A stretch of DNA of 64,000 nucleotides from Hetaerina americana. Taxonomy: Eukaryota > Arthropoda > Insecta > Odonata > Calopterygidae. Of this stretch, positions 12,721 to 23,800 are shown piece after piece (position 1 is the stretch's first letter; the number at the start of each line of letters is the position of its first letter). The DNA is taken from contig JAKTNV010000061.1 in the NCBI GenBank assembly GCA_022747635.1, positions 744,001-808,000 of the forward strand, read 5' to 3'. The notes beneath the pieces were generated by a model. That model saw nothing but the letters and a program-made list of their open reading frames with translations. It was not told where the DNA came from and searched no databases. The position numbers were made by a program, and so were the translations under genes.

Positions 12721-13972
12721 TTTGTACCCATTTTAGCACGGAGAGCATCATTACATTGAATGCCTATAAGATGCCAGGACACAGACCGAAGATATGTCAT
12801 AGGTTCAGTCACTGTATACAATTCTTCGAGAGAAATGCGTGCGCCTATTGCATATAAAACCGATGACTGAATACCATTAAATATTGTGAATTCCTTCATA
12901 AGAATAAAATTTTCACATTTATTTTGGTTTTTCAATGCTTTCTTAAGATAATAATCGCCGTATTTCTAGGATTTCAAAAATTGCTCAATGACATTCCTAG
13001 CAATATATCCCTGGATTATTATTTTATTAATATTATAAACATATCATTTTATGGAAAGTTTACTCAACCATTGAGATCATGAATGGATTATTAGGCTAAT
13101 GTAAGCAAGGAAAAAAGAGCCATTTTTGTGAAGAGGAAATTATCAGCATTACGACGTCTAACATACGAGTACTACATCACCTTTGTACACATGTAAAAAT
13201 GGTTTGCGGTGTCTTTTTTATAGTGACGTCGAAATATTTATTACGATATACCACTCTATTCGATATATTATACGAATTTCTGAACACTTACATTACAGTT
13301 TATCGTTAGAATCACCGAGTATAAGAAAGTATTTGCACTTTCATTTAAAAAATGAAAGCGCGAATTTAAGGGTAATCGTGGGAGAATTCACAAAGAGTTC
13401 CAACGGCATTATTTCGATTTTTGCAGAAAAAAAAGCATTCGCCAGGGCAAACGGCAGAAATTGAAATGAAGAGGGGATGATGTTCGAAAGACTAACGAGA
13501 GTTCCCCCTTGCCATCACTTTCGCCCTCTACTCCCCCTATAGGAAAATCATTTTCTTCCAGGATGTATTCCTGAAGGTGAGGGAGGCGACAGGGGAGGTA
13601 AATACAATCCTGAATACGTCGATCCATGAGACTCGTGCTTTTCATCCAGGTTACAGGCGGAGCAGTTCCTTTCCTAGGTCCGAAATTCAGCAAGCGTATG
13701 CAAGCCCAGACAAGAATCGCTGTTGTACGAAGACAAGTCGAGATAGAGCCACGAGAAAGGCGGTGTTTTACTTCTCACAGACGCCACTATGGTATAAGGC
13801 CTCGCCAATTGTGATCCGTCAAGCAGTTCGCGCGTATGAAGATCAGTCTCATCTTTTTTTTGTACAGACGCAGTAGAACATTTCTTGCATGAAAGTTAAA
13901 GATACAGTTAAGACCAGGAGAATGGTGTTCGTCTCCTCCGTTGGCACCCAAGAACAAACGAAAAACGCTCAC
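12721..13972. other. No gene seen; start of the kinase first intron at the right end
   Basis: Nothing recognised. The last bases at 13972 and below are intron after the kinase exon donor. Confidence 0.45.
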
Positions 13973-14127
13973 CTATGGTCTTCATGATCTCGAAGTCATC
14001 CAATTGGTACTCCTTGTGCCTCCGCCTGTTCCCCCCCGCCTCCTCCTCTTCATCATCCTCCTCTTCCTCCTCCTCCTCCTCGTCTTCATCCTCATCATCG
14101 TCTTCGTCCTCCTCCTCGCCGTCTTCA

Positions 14128-14159
<32 letters not shown>

Positions 14160-14303
14160 TCCTCGGCCCCTCTCCAATTCCTCCTCGTCCTCTTCGTCGT
14201 CCTGGTGATGCTGGTGCTCCGTCGGCGGCGGCGGCTCCTTGGGGAGGCTGCCCTGGCGCCTCCGGGCCACTACTTTGGAAGACGCCATCATCACACCGGG
14301 CAT
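13973..14303 (-). CDS. First coding exon of a PRKX/Pka-C3-like serine/threonine protein kinase (partial gene)
   Basis: Read on the minus strand from ATG at 14303, the exon encodes about 110 residues. It starts MPGVMMASSKVVARRRQG, then has a proline/histidine stretch, then a run of about 55 almost pure Glu/Asp (14034-14190), and ends RRRHKEYQLDDFEIMKTIG at a consensus GTGAGC donor (13972-13971). The segment YQLDDFEIMKTIG is what AGC kinases of the PRKX / insect Pka-C3 group show just before the glycine-rich loop, where TGTFGRV would be the next exon. Family knowledge: these are cAMP-dependent-kinase-like catalytic subunits. No kinase exon (ATP loop, HRD, DFG, APE) was found at 1-13970, so the rest probably lies beyond the left edge. 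An in-frame GTG lies 18 bases upstream, but ATG is preferred; two further ATGs at codons 5 and 6 are alternatives. The kinase assignment rests on about 13 residues, so confidence is moderate. Confidence 0.6.
14034..14190. repeat. Coding (GAG/GAA/GAC)n low-complexity tract
   Basis: The plus strand is an imperfect CTC/TTC/ATC trinucleotide repeat. On the minus strand it encodes the Glu/Asp tract of the kinase exon. Long plus-strand Ser-rich and Leu-rich open frames here are by-products of the repeat. Length is expected to vary between individuals. Confidence 0.85.
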
Positions 14304-14814
14304 ATGATTGGAGAAAAACACGGAGCCTTCTCCCTCCCCTTCACCTTAGCTTAACGAGAGATTCGGAAGGTCTCCCGCGCACCGTGCCTCAATCGTTCAA
14401 ATCCGACCCGCCGGTGTGCGGAAATCAAACCTCCACTTGCGTAGCGCCGATAGGAATCACGCACGCTTGTTCAAGGGTGACGCGGTAAAATGTGGAAGAG
14501 ATGCGTATGAATGTATTTATGGTATAGACTAACGAGAGGAAGGTGTTTTGAGGCACCTAACCAGACGATTTGAACACGCGGTAGTTGACCGATATTCACA
14601 CACACACAAAACAGGCAGGCAGACGGCGGGCGTAGAAAGTTTCTCTCCGGCAGCGAGATAGACGGAATGGAATCCTCCCTTCCTTCTCCTCTGGGGAGAT
14701 TCTGCTCGTGTACCGATCCTCCAGAGAGCTGCACTTCTGAAAAGATTTCCCTCTCTCTCCTGCTCGGACCTCGCCTAAGGCGACAGTGAAGAGCTCAACT
14801 TAAACGCGAGTCTG
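14304..14814. promoter_or_regulatory. GC/CpG-richer 5' flank of the kinase exon; possible divergent promoter
   Basis: The sequence upstream of the kinase ATG is richer in CpG than its surroundings. A plus-strand candidate spliced non-coding transcript starts nearby (donor at 14815, acceptor at 14978), which would fit a bidirectional promoter. No clear TATA box was seen. Inference only. Confidence 0.35.
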
Positions 14815-14978
14815 GTGAGTTGTCCTCTTAGAATGGGTTGACCACAAGAAGGAGATGGAATAAATAATATGTTGGATGTGTATGTCACGTTTAATTCCCG
14901 CTGCTTCGGCAGTTGAGATACCTCCCTATTAATTTCACCTTAAATACACAGTACATACATAACTTTTTCTCGTTTCAG
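14815..14978 (+). other. Candidate intron of a plus-strand non-coding transcript divergent from the kinase
   Basis: A good donor (TCTG then GTGAGTTG) at 14815 is followed 164 bases later by a strong pyrimidine tract and acceptor (TTTTTCTCGTTTCAG) ending at 14978. Neither flanking segment has a convincing reading frame, so any product would be untranslated. It could also be the 5'UTR of a gene whose coding exons I do not recognise. Rests on splice signals alone. Confidence 0.3.
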
Positions 14979-17712
14979 TCAAAGAACACTCGAGGAAGGA
15001 CGAGGGCGCCTTGTTGTCAGCGAGAGGAGCGTCGGGTGAAATACGTAAACAAAAACAAATAATAGACGAAAGCGCTGGGGTGGAAAGGTTGTCAGCAACT
15101 ACCTACAGCCACGTTACGCAGTCACACGAAAGGGGATAGAAGGGCTGGGCTATCATCCATACGAGAACCTCCTGAATGTTGTTGAGCGCGGAGCCGTTCT
15201 GTTTCTTACGTAGACTTCCACGGACTGAGCGACGCGCCACCGTGGAAAGCACGTTGGCCACTGAGGAGTAGAACTGCTCGTGTTAAATGGTGGACGCTCC
15301 CCACCCCCCGATTGACGTTGATTACCTAGTGTACCTCTATTGATCATAGATGGTAGCACAGTCGCAATCAGTTGATACGATATTTCACTAGATGTCAGCA
15401 CCCTCAAGCCCGGCGTATTATACTGGTATTTTGATTATGAAATAAGAGCGAAATCTATTTTCTTTGCTTCCATAATTTTATATATTATAATTACCTCGAT
15501 AATTAAGTTCGAGCACAATAAACATTCAAATATATTGAAATTTCATTGAATTATAAAATGCAAATCGGTAGGCGTACGACATGATCATTTTTCGAAAACG
15601 TTTCGAATATACCAGGAAAAAATATTTCTATGAGACTTATATTATATATTTACAATTCATAAAACACTGCTGGGGTGAATTCCGTCCATAAAAAATGAAT
15701 ACAGCTGAATTTTTATTTATTATGAGTTATGTCAATTATTTTCTACTCATTTAAAACTAATAAGACAGTGCATACACTGCTGAGGCACGTTTGTTGAGAT
15801 ATATTTCAATTAATACCAGCAACAAAAAATTTTCATATTCCTGTCAAATATTATTTATTGCCCTAAGGTAACTATCGTCCAGAAAGTTATAACAAAATTA
15901 AAATGAGAAGTCTCAAAATTTTCCTCTCTATTGAATATCATGGGAATGAGGCAGTTTTTTATATCGCGAAACGTTGCATGATTTTCAATAGAATAATTAT
16001 TACCATACAATTATCCAGTATTTGATACACGTTTTGGTAACTGACTCAAACAAAAACATCCAAGTGATACGAATAAATTATTTCCTGAGCATTTATCCTG
16101 CACGTAAACCATCTCTTAAAAATAGCCAAACTCTATTTAGCTCCTTTGACCCGCATGACATTTCTTCTCCAACTTTGGCAGTAAGCTTACCCATAAAAAA
16201 TTTTTATAATATTAGGGCAGTGTAAACGGAAATCTTAGAAATCGTGTATCCAAAAATTCTTGTAAAGCACTGCTCCCCATGCGGGCGGATGATGAAACGG
16301 CAGCGCCCGTGATAAGTCAAGCGCAGTCCGACGAAGGTTTTTTGAACTAATTGAACTTCCTACTGTCCTCTTTAGTGGAAGTGGTGAAGTAGCTGTCAAC
16401 TAGCAAGTGTGAGGAAAGCGGAATATTCCAACTGAGCGCAGTTCATTAATTATAATTTGGGGCCCGTTTGCTTTACAATTAAATTAATAACCCAACATGG
16501 GCCGTTTTACAAGGATTAGAGAAAACGGTGAATTTATTGCAGCGCTATTTTGAAAACCAATGGTTGGGCTGGAAACGTAAATCGCATTTTCCAAGTTTCT
16601 TTGGAGATATAACGGACATCTGTCAGTTTTAACCTTGAATAAAACATTGTGTGTTGCATTTGTTAGTTGTAGCTCCTGAAAAAAATAGAAATATCGATTT
16701 TCGCTTGCCGCCCGACCATACTATTATAGCTAACAAATGTTAGTTGTAAATTATAAAAAATTGGACCTCATTGCATAAATTTCATCTACATAATGTCGAG
16801 ACAGTTACCAATTGGCAAATTTATGTCACAGAGTCTATGTTGCCTTGTGAAGTTTGTACCTACGAATGACGGCCGTGAAGGCAGATTAGGCATACCTTGA
16901 GTCATAGCTTTGTTTCGTAACCCAGACCCTCTGCTCTTGCCACTACTCTACGATGCCCCTTTATCACTTTCACCTTAATACTGATATAAAAGCAAATATC
17001 CCCACGATATAATTCAAAGATAAGGCATTTAAATCCAGATGAGTATAAATTATGGTTAATGATATTTACTGACATACTGAAAGTCCAAAATTATAGCATT
17101 ATTTAAGTACTAACCTTTTGCAGGTTAAGGCACTTTAAGGTTTTACAGAGGGCTTATTTTAGAACTTTTGGCTTCAATCAGAAGTGCTTGGCCAATGAAA
17201 GAAAGAAAGAACTGTGCCAAAACAGAATTTGAATATATTGTGTGAAATTATTTAAACGTAGTACCTGAAAACTATGAGTAGATTACTAGCAATATTTACA
17301 TTTTTTAAATGTTCCAATTAAAAGTATACGTTATCTAAAAAAACAATCATTACCAGTAACTCTGTTACTCCCATTACTGTTTCGTACCATGCTGCTTCAA
17401 CTTTTTTATTCATTCCTGGGTATTTTGACTTTAAAGGTCTTCACCAAATATTATTTTTAGGATACACAAATTAAGCCATCACTTCTTGTAACTTTGAAGA
17501 TCCATTTGAAATTTACCTTATCAATATCATATGGTCTTTTACAAGACAGAGTGAATTGTTTCAACTTCCTTCCACTCAGGTGCATTCATATTTCTCAACC
17601 CTTTCCAGTGCTGCTTCCACACAGTGTAACACAAAGCTGGGTGACTTCATTTGACAATGAACAGACTGGAATCATTAATGATTGTGCATGAGTAGAAGAC
17701 AATGTTGGATAG
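14979..17712. other. Intergenic, no gene seen
   Basis: AT-rich sequence between the kinase 5' flank and the IFT81 3' end. Genes on both sides are on the minus strand. No repeat recognised. Confidence 0.5.
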
Positions 17713-17718
17713 TTTATT
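17713..17718 (-). terminator. Candidate AATAAA polyadenylation signal for IFT81
   Basis: TTTATT on the plus strand reads AATAAA on the minus strand, about 150 bases after the IFT81 stop codon. This would give a short 3'UTR. Position fits, but the region is AT-rich and such hexamers are common. Confidence 0.4.
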
Positions 17719-17865
17719 TTTAAAGCTTCATTTCTTGGGCAAAGTAGATGACCTCAGTATAGATTAACTACAAAAAAATTATGGAAGCTACATAATATAC
17801 CTTTTAAGATTACCAGGGAAAGATAATTATTTATGCTGAGCATATCAACGTTCATAATGTCAAAA

Positions 17866-20800
17866 CTAAGGTAAAACCAAAGTTTCTGATCCCTTTTCTC
17901 GACGGACAGTCCCCACACTTTGCATAGGAGCTTCCAGGCATCTTTTCTTCACTTCCAGTAAACTGAAACCAAATTTTGATAGAATTAATACCAGTATTTT
18001 CTCATTGAGATAGGCATAAAATATAAATGTCAAGTTAATTCACAAAAAGTTTAAACTTGAATTTTTATGATGATAATGCAGTATTATTTGAGTTAATGGT
18101 AGTTATTGAAATATAATTATTTTTGCAATATCTTACCTGTTTCAAAAGACATTTTACCCACAATAATTACAGTAAAATTATGCCTGAATACACAAGTAAA
18201 GGTAGTATGCATGCCTTCTACCCATTCCCAAGAGACATGCTATTGAGGCATTTCGTGGAGGTTAATGTCATTAAAACCTCTTAAATTCAGCAACAGTTCT
18301 TTCTGAGGTTCCATACAAACAAAAGTGAGCCCACTGCACTTAAGCATCAAGAAGTATCGGTCTTAAAATGAGAGCACCTGAGAGAGTAAATGTGTTTAAA
18401 CAGAGTGAATTTTAATTTTAAGTGACAGTCGCCAGTTGGATATACATTGATCCCCCCTTGATGACATTCATGAAGAGTGGAATAAATGGACAACATAACC
18501 ACAGCATCAGCTAACACCAACAGGGAACATCAAAAGACCTACAATTTTACAGGTCTGCTAGTGAGTCAAAAGTGCTTGGAATGGAGTTGAAATGATGGCA
18601 GTTGTACAATATTTTTATAATTTTGGCGCTAGAAAGGTCTTGAGGGCAGGGAAGATGATACTTTATTTGAGGAAACAGATTCCTGAATCTATGACTGTTT
18701 ACGATCCAAAGGAGTACTCGGAAGAGGATGACTGAACATCATTTTAATAGTGTCAAAAATTATTTCTTGGGAATGAAGGAAATGGCTTATATTTCCTTAT
18801 TTTTAGGGCATATATTTTAAGGTCCTAATGTATATCCATGCAAAAAACTCCCAATTTTATAGTGGCTTAGTACAGAATTGTCCAGCCTCAATGTTGATAT
18901 TGGTAAATTGAAAAGATTTATACCATCCAGTTTTGTTAGTGGCACCATATTAATAATTTTTATACGAAACAGTATAAAAATAAAAGATTAATGATCACTG
19001 TATGAAGTATGTTGAGATAAAACATGGTTTATTTATAAGTAGTAAGTTTTGTCACACTTCTAACAAAATTTACTCTTTGCTAAAAACTATACCATATTTT
19101 GATGGTAAGTGTATCACACATACTTGATTATTTGAGGCACATTAAAAATAATAATAATTTCAAATTGTGTTGAAACTAATGTAATCAATGTGACAGATAA
19201 GTGGTTCAGAGATATTTTGACTAAGTTTATGGCATCCTAGTTAATGCCACGTTTAATTATTTGTGCTTGTCATTTGTTGGTAGGTCCCTTCTCAATCTAT
19301 GGGTAGCAATTAAAAGGATTTTTTATATTTTCCATAATATACTGTCAAAATTAGGGATTTTTTTAATATAAGAGAGTAATGTAAAGTTTTAATTATTGCT
19401 AAGAAATATTCAAGATATTTGGATAAAATTCATTCTGAACATCAATTGATCCTTGAGTACATAATGTTGTAAATTACAGCTTTTAATGTTGATTTTTCTG
19501 TTTCAAAAAGCCATAGATGGAATTAACTCTCAGCATGAAGAATATAGAGGATCACAGTATGATAAAGTTCATCCATTTGAGAGGTTACAATGCCTCACAA
19601 ATCCACGATGAAATTATAGTTGTTTATGGAAATGATAGCCCGTCATATTACACACTTGTGAGATGGAAAGCAATTTCCTCACAGATGATCCAAGAAGTGA
19701 AAGACCTTCGCTCACAGACAATGCTGCCTTAGTATAAAAAGTAGAGGACTTTATCTTATTAGACTGAAGAGCAACCATCCAAATAATCATGAATGAAACT
19801 GATCTTAACTATGGCAGTGCGTGGAAAATTATTTCCACACTCTGCCATATGTGTGTCATGGTAGTCCAGGGGTAGAGCAATGGACTACTGACCAGAGGGT
19901 CCGGATTTGATACCAGGGCAAGCCTCACTGAGCATCCAGTGAGGCCATCAGATCCACCCAATCTGTGTAACTTTTCAGGTACTATATCTTCCCGTGAAAC
20001 CGTAACCGGCATAAGGAAAGGAACCAGCCCCTTTACCCTGATGTGTGAATTTTCACACGCCATCGGGCTTAGTATTTGGTGAGCTCTACCATCGCCTATC
20101 AATCTGACCTTCAAGTTGGTTACTGTGTTATTGGTTTATATATATTTATATAAGAACCTATACCTTTGCAAGTTTCTCCACAGTATCACCTGCCTCACTG
20201 AAGCTTCATGGTTTTCATTCATGGCTTTCTGCTCCTCCTTCAGTCGTCTGCTCTCTTTCTCCTCTGCTGCAATCTGATCATTCAGCCTCTCCCTGACAAA
20301 AGAATAAACTATTGCAGAGAAACACAAAATTCAAAGAATGAAAAAGTTGCATGCATCCTGACATTAGGTATAATAACTATGTAACTTCCATAATATACCT
20401 CTCCTAGCCACCTCTTCAGATACTCTTTTATTTATTTTTAAAATTAAATACTAAGATCTCTGAGGAATCATTAACTCAGACATTTTTATGACATGAAGTA
20501 TTGTTATTCATTAACCTACAATAAAAGATATCTTTAGATCATCATTGTGCTGAGTGTGTTCAATCACTATAAACACACAAAGTGTGCTGAATGCTTGCAA
20601 TGAAAGGATCACAGGCCCAAGCATGAATTACATACTATACATGATGGAATCAATAATAATGATGGACTTATTTTAAAAATGAAAAATATTTTTCAAAATT
20701 CACAAATGCATATGATAGACAAATAGACTTCGGGAATAATGCAATAAAACTTTAGAGAGCCCTAAATTTGTATTAGGGGAGAAAGAAGGAGGAGGTTCTC

Positions 20801-23800
20801 TCACCAGAAGGAGTTACGCCTGGCCTCATCTTTGCTCTTCCGACTCTTTTGTAGCTGCTTCTCCTGCTCAAGCCTCTCTTCTTGAACTTGCAAAATATGC
20901 AGCCTTGCCTCAGCCAAATTTTGCTCCCTTTTCACACCTACATACTCATCCCACACCTTCTTCATGTCCTACAATCACAAAATAGTGAAAAGTCTATGGA
21001 TTCATGTCAATAGTCAATCACAATGTAGTCAAAATAAATATTAATTGCAGCAACCTCATCTGAACTTTACATCATTGCTATCCCAAAAAAAAATAGTCTA
21101 GCATGTGTATAGGAGGATGAATTCTCAGGGCTACTCTCACTCATTATATTTTCTCTTTTATCTTGCTACTACCTCAATTTCAGATTATTTAAAACTTTCC
21201 CAATTTCACAGACATACCTTAATTTACCTCCCTTTGTCCATGTGACCTCTGTGCTCAGGGACTTCAAGATATATCTCATTTATTTGGATACAAAAAATTG
21301 TATAAAATTACCAAGTATCAAAAAACAAGACATTTTACTTTGATGAAACTGTTACATTTCCATTCAAATTCACACTTACTTGTCTAATCCTCATTTTCCA
21401 CTCAAGACTGTAGATAGGAAATTCAACCTTGGATTCATCCCTATCTAGGTCACTTAGTGGGTCAATAACATCTGGGGATAGCACGTATAATATTATTAAT
21501 AAAAATATAAAAGTCACCGACAACACTGGCATTGATTTAGAAAGACATGTGACACGCACTTCCCCACAAAGGCGTCCTAAATTACAGTCAGGCACTAATA
21601 AGGACCATATTCAACATCAAAATAATTTAACTATACTTGTTATAAATTGCAGAAGCCTCAAGAACAAATCAGCGGATCTAGAACACATAATCCAAACTCA
21701 TTCCGCTGATATAGTATTAGGCACAGAGAGTTGGCTGTGCAATGATATTAATGACCAAGAAATTTTCCCAATAGATTTCAAAGTTTACCGACACGATAGA
21801 GATACAAGACCCGGAGGAGGGGTTTTCGTGGCAGTTAAAAGTCATTTTGAAAGCAGGCAAGTTTCATTTGAAAATAATAACATAGAAAGTGTTTGGTGCA
21901 CCTTACTACGGACCAATCAACCCAACATAAATTTATGCTCTTTCTACAGACCTCCAGACTCAGATTTGAAAACACTTCACACCCTCAACGATCAAATTCA
22001 CAAGTTTACACGTAAATATAATAACAGCATAAACATAATTGGTGGCGACTTTAACCTCCCTGGTATAGATTGGGACAGCAATATCGTTAAATCTGGGACC
22101 CGCGATCGCGAATCTTGCAATTCCATGATAAAATTGGTTCAAAGAAACTCCCTCCATCAAGCAGTACGCATGCCCACCCGTGGAAAGAACATATTGGATC
22201 TATTTCTTACAAACACGCCGGAACGTATTATTAGTGTATCAACTAATGAGGGCTTGAGTGACCATAAAGCAATTAATGTCCATTTAGACATAGCAATAAA
22301 AAAGATTGTTAAACCAAAAAGGAAAATTTATAATTACCATAAAGCAGACTTTGAATCTTTTGCCAATCAATTAAACTCTTCACTACCCGAGTTCAAAACC
22401 CGCTTAAGTCATGTCAACGTGGAAGAAACTTGGACAGAATTTGTCAATATCATGCAAAAAGGAATCGTAGATTTCATACCTATAAAATACGTTAAAGCAA
22501 ATCGCGACCCCAGGTGGTACAATAAAGACGTTAGAAAAGCCCTTCGAAAGCAGAGAATGCTACACTCTAGGGTAAAGAGGGCAGGCGTGAACACATCATC
22601 CCCTGAGAATACACAATTATGGGACACATATAGATCCTCTAAAATTGAAACCAAAAAACAATTACGTAGCGCCTTACTGGAATTTAAACGCAAAGTACTT
22701 TGCGAGCACTTGGACACTGACCCCAAAGCTTTCTGGTCATATGTTAGGGAAGTAAATGGGAGTAAACAAACCGTGGCTTGCTTAAGGGATTGTAGCAATG
22801 TAATTCATACAGACAGCGAGGTTAAAGCTAACATCTTAAATTCATTCTTCCAAAGCGTTTTCTCGAATGATGTTGCCACCGCATATCTCCAAGAAACAAT
22901 ACATACTCCACCCATGGAAAAAATAACAGTGGACCAACAAGGAATTCTAAAATTACTTAATGAGATTAAACCCAACAAATCCCCGGGTCCCGAAAATATA
23001 CCAGCTAGGGTGATAAAACATTTAGCTCCAAACATTGCCCCGTACCTTGATTTTATATTTAACAAATCCCTCACAGAGTGCAAAGTACCTAAGATTTGGA
23101 AAACCGCGCAAATAACGCCTATTTTTAAAAGTGGTGACAGGGAGGATCCCAGTAATTACAGACCTATATCTCTCACTTCTATCTGTTGTAAAATCTTAGA
23201 GCACATAATTGTCAGTTCAATAATGAGACACCTTGACAATATTAACTTTTTAAGTGACAATCAACACGGATTCAGGAAAACCCGCTCCTGCGAAACCCAA
23301 TTAGGACTATTTACACATGATTTACTTGTATCTGGTGAGAGAGGTAGGCAAGTGGATGCCATCTTCTTAGATTTTCAAAAGGCATTTGATAAGGTCCCAC
23401 ATGGTAAACTCATTCATAAATTAAAGGTCGCGGGTATAAACAAGGGCGCTATAAGTTGGGTTAAAGATTTTCTTTCAGAGCGGGAACAGAGGGTAGTCCT
23501 TGATGGCGCTAGTTCCGACAGCGTTCGAGTCACGTCGGGGGTACCTCAGGGAAGTGTGATCGGGCCGTTACTTTTCTTGATTTTTGTTAACGATTTGAAC
23601 CGCGAAGTGAAAAGTAACATTAGGATGTTTGCGGATGACACGGTGATCTATCGGGAGATATCTGGGGATGAGGATCGTTTTATTCTAGCGCAGGATTTAG
23701 ATTGCATTACTAAATGGTGTTCTAACTGGGGATTGACTCTAAATTATAATAAATGTTCAGTGGTAAATTTCTTTAAAAGATCAACGGGATTTGCTTACAA

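Noticed and set aside
13941..14354. 137-codon Leu-rich and 77-codon Ser-rich plus-strand frames
   Set aside because: Mirror images of the acidic minus-strand kinase exon; they follow the trinucleotide repeat.
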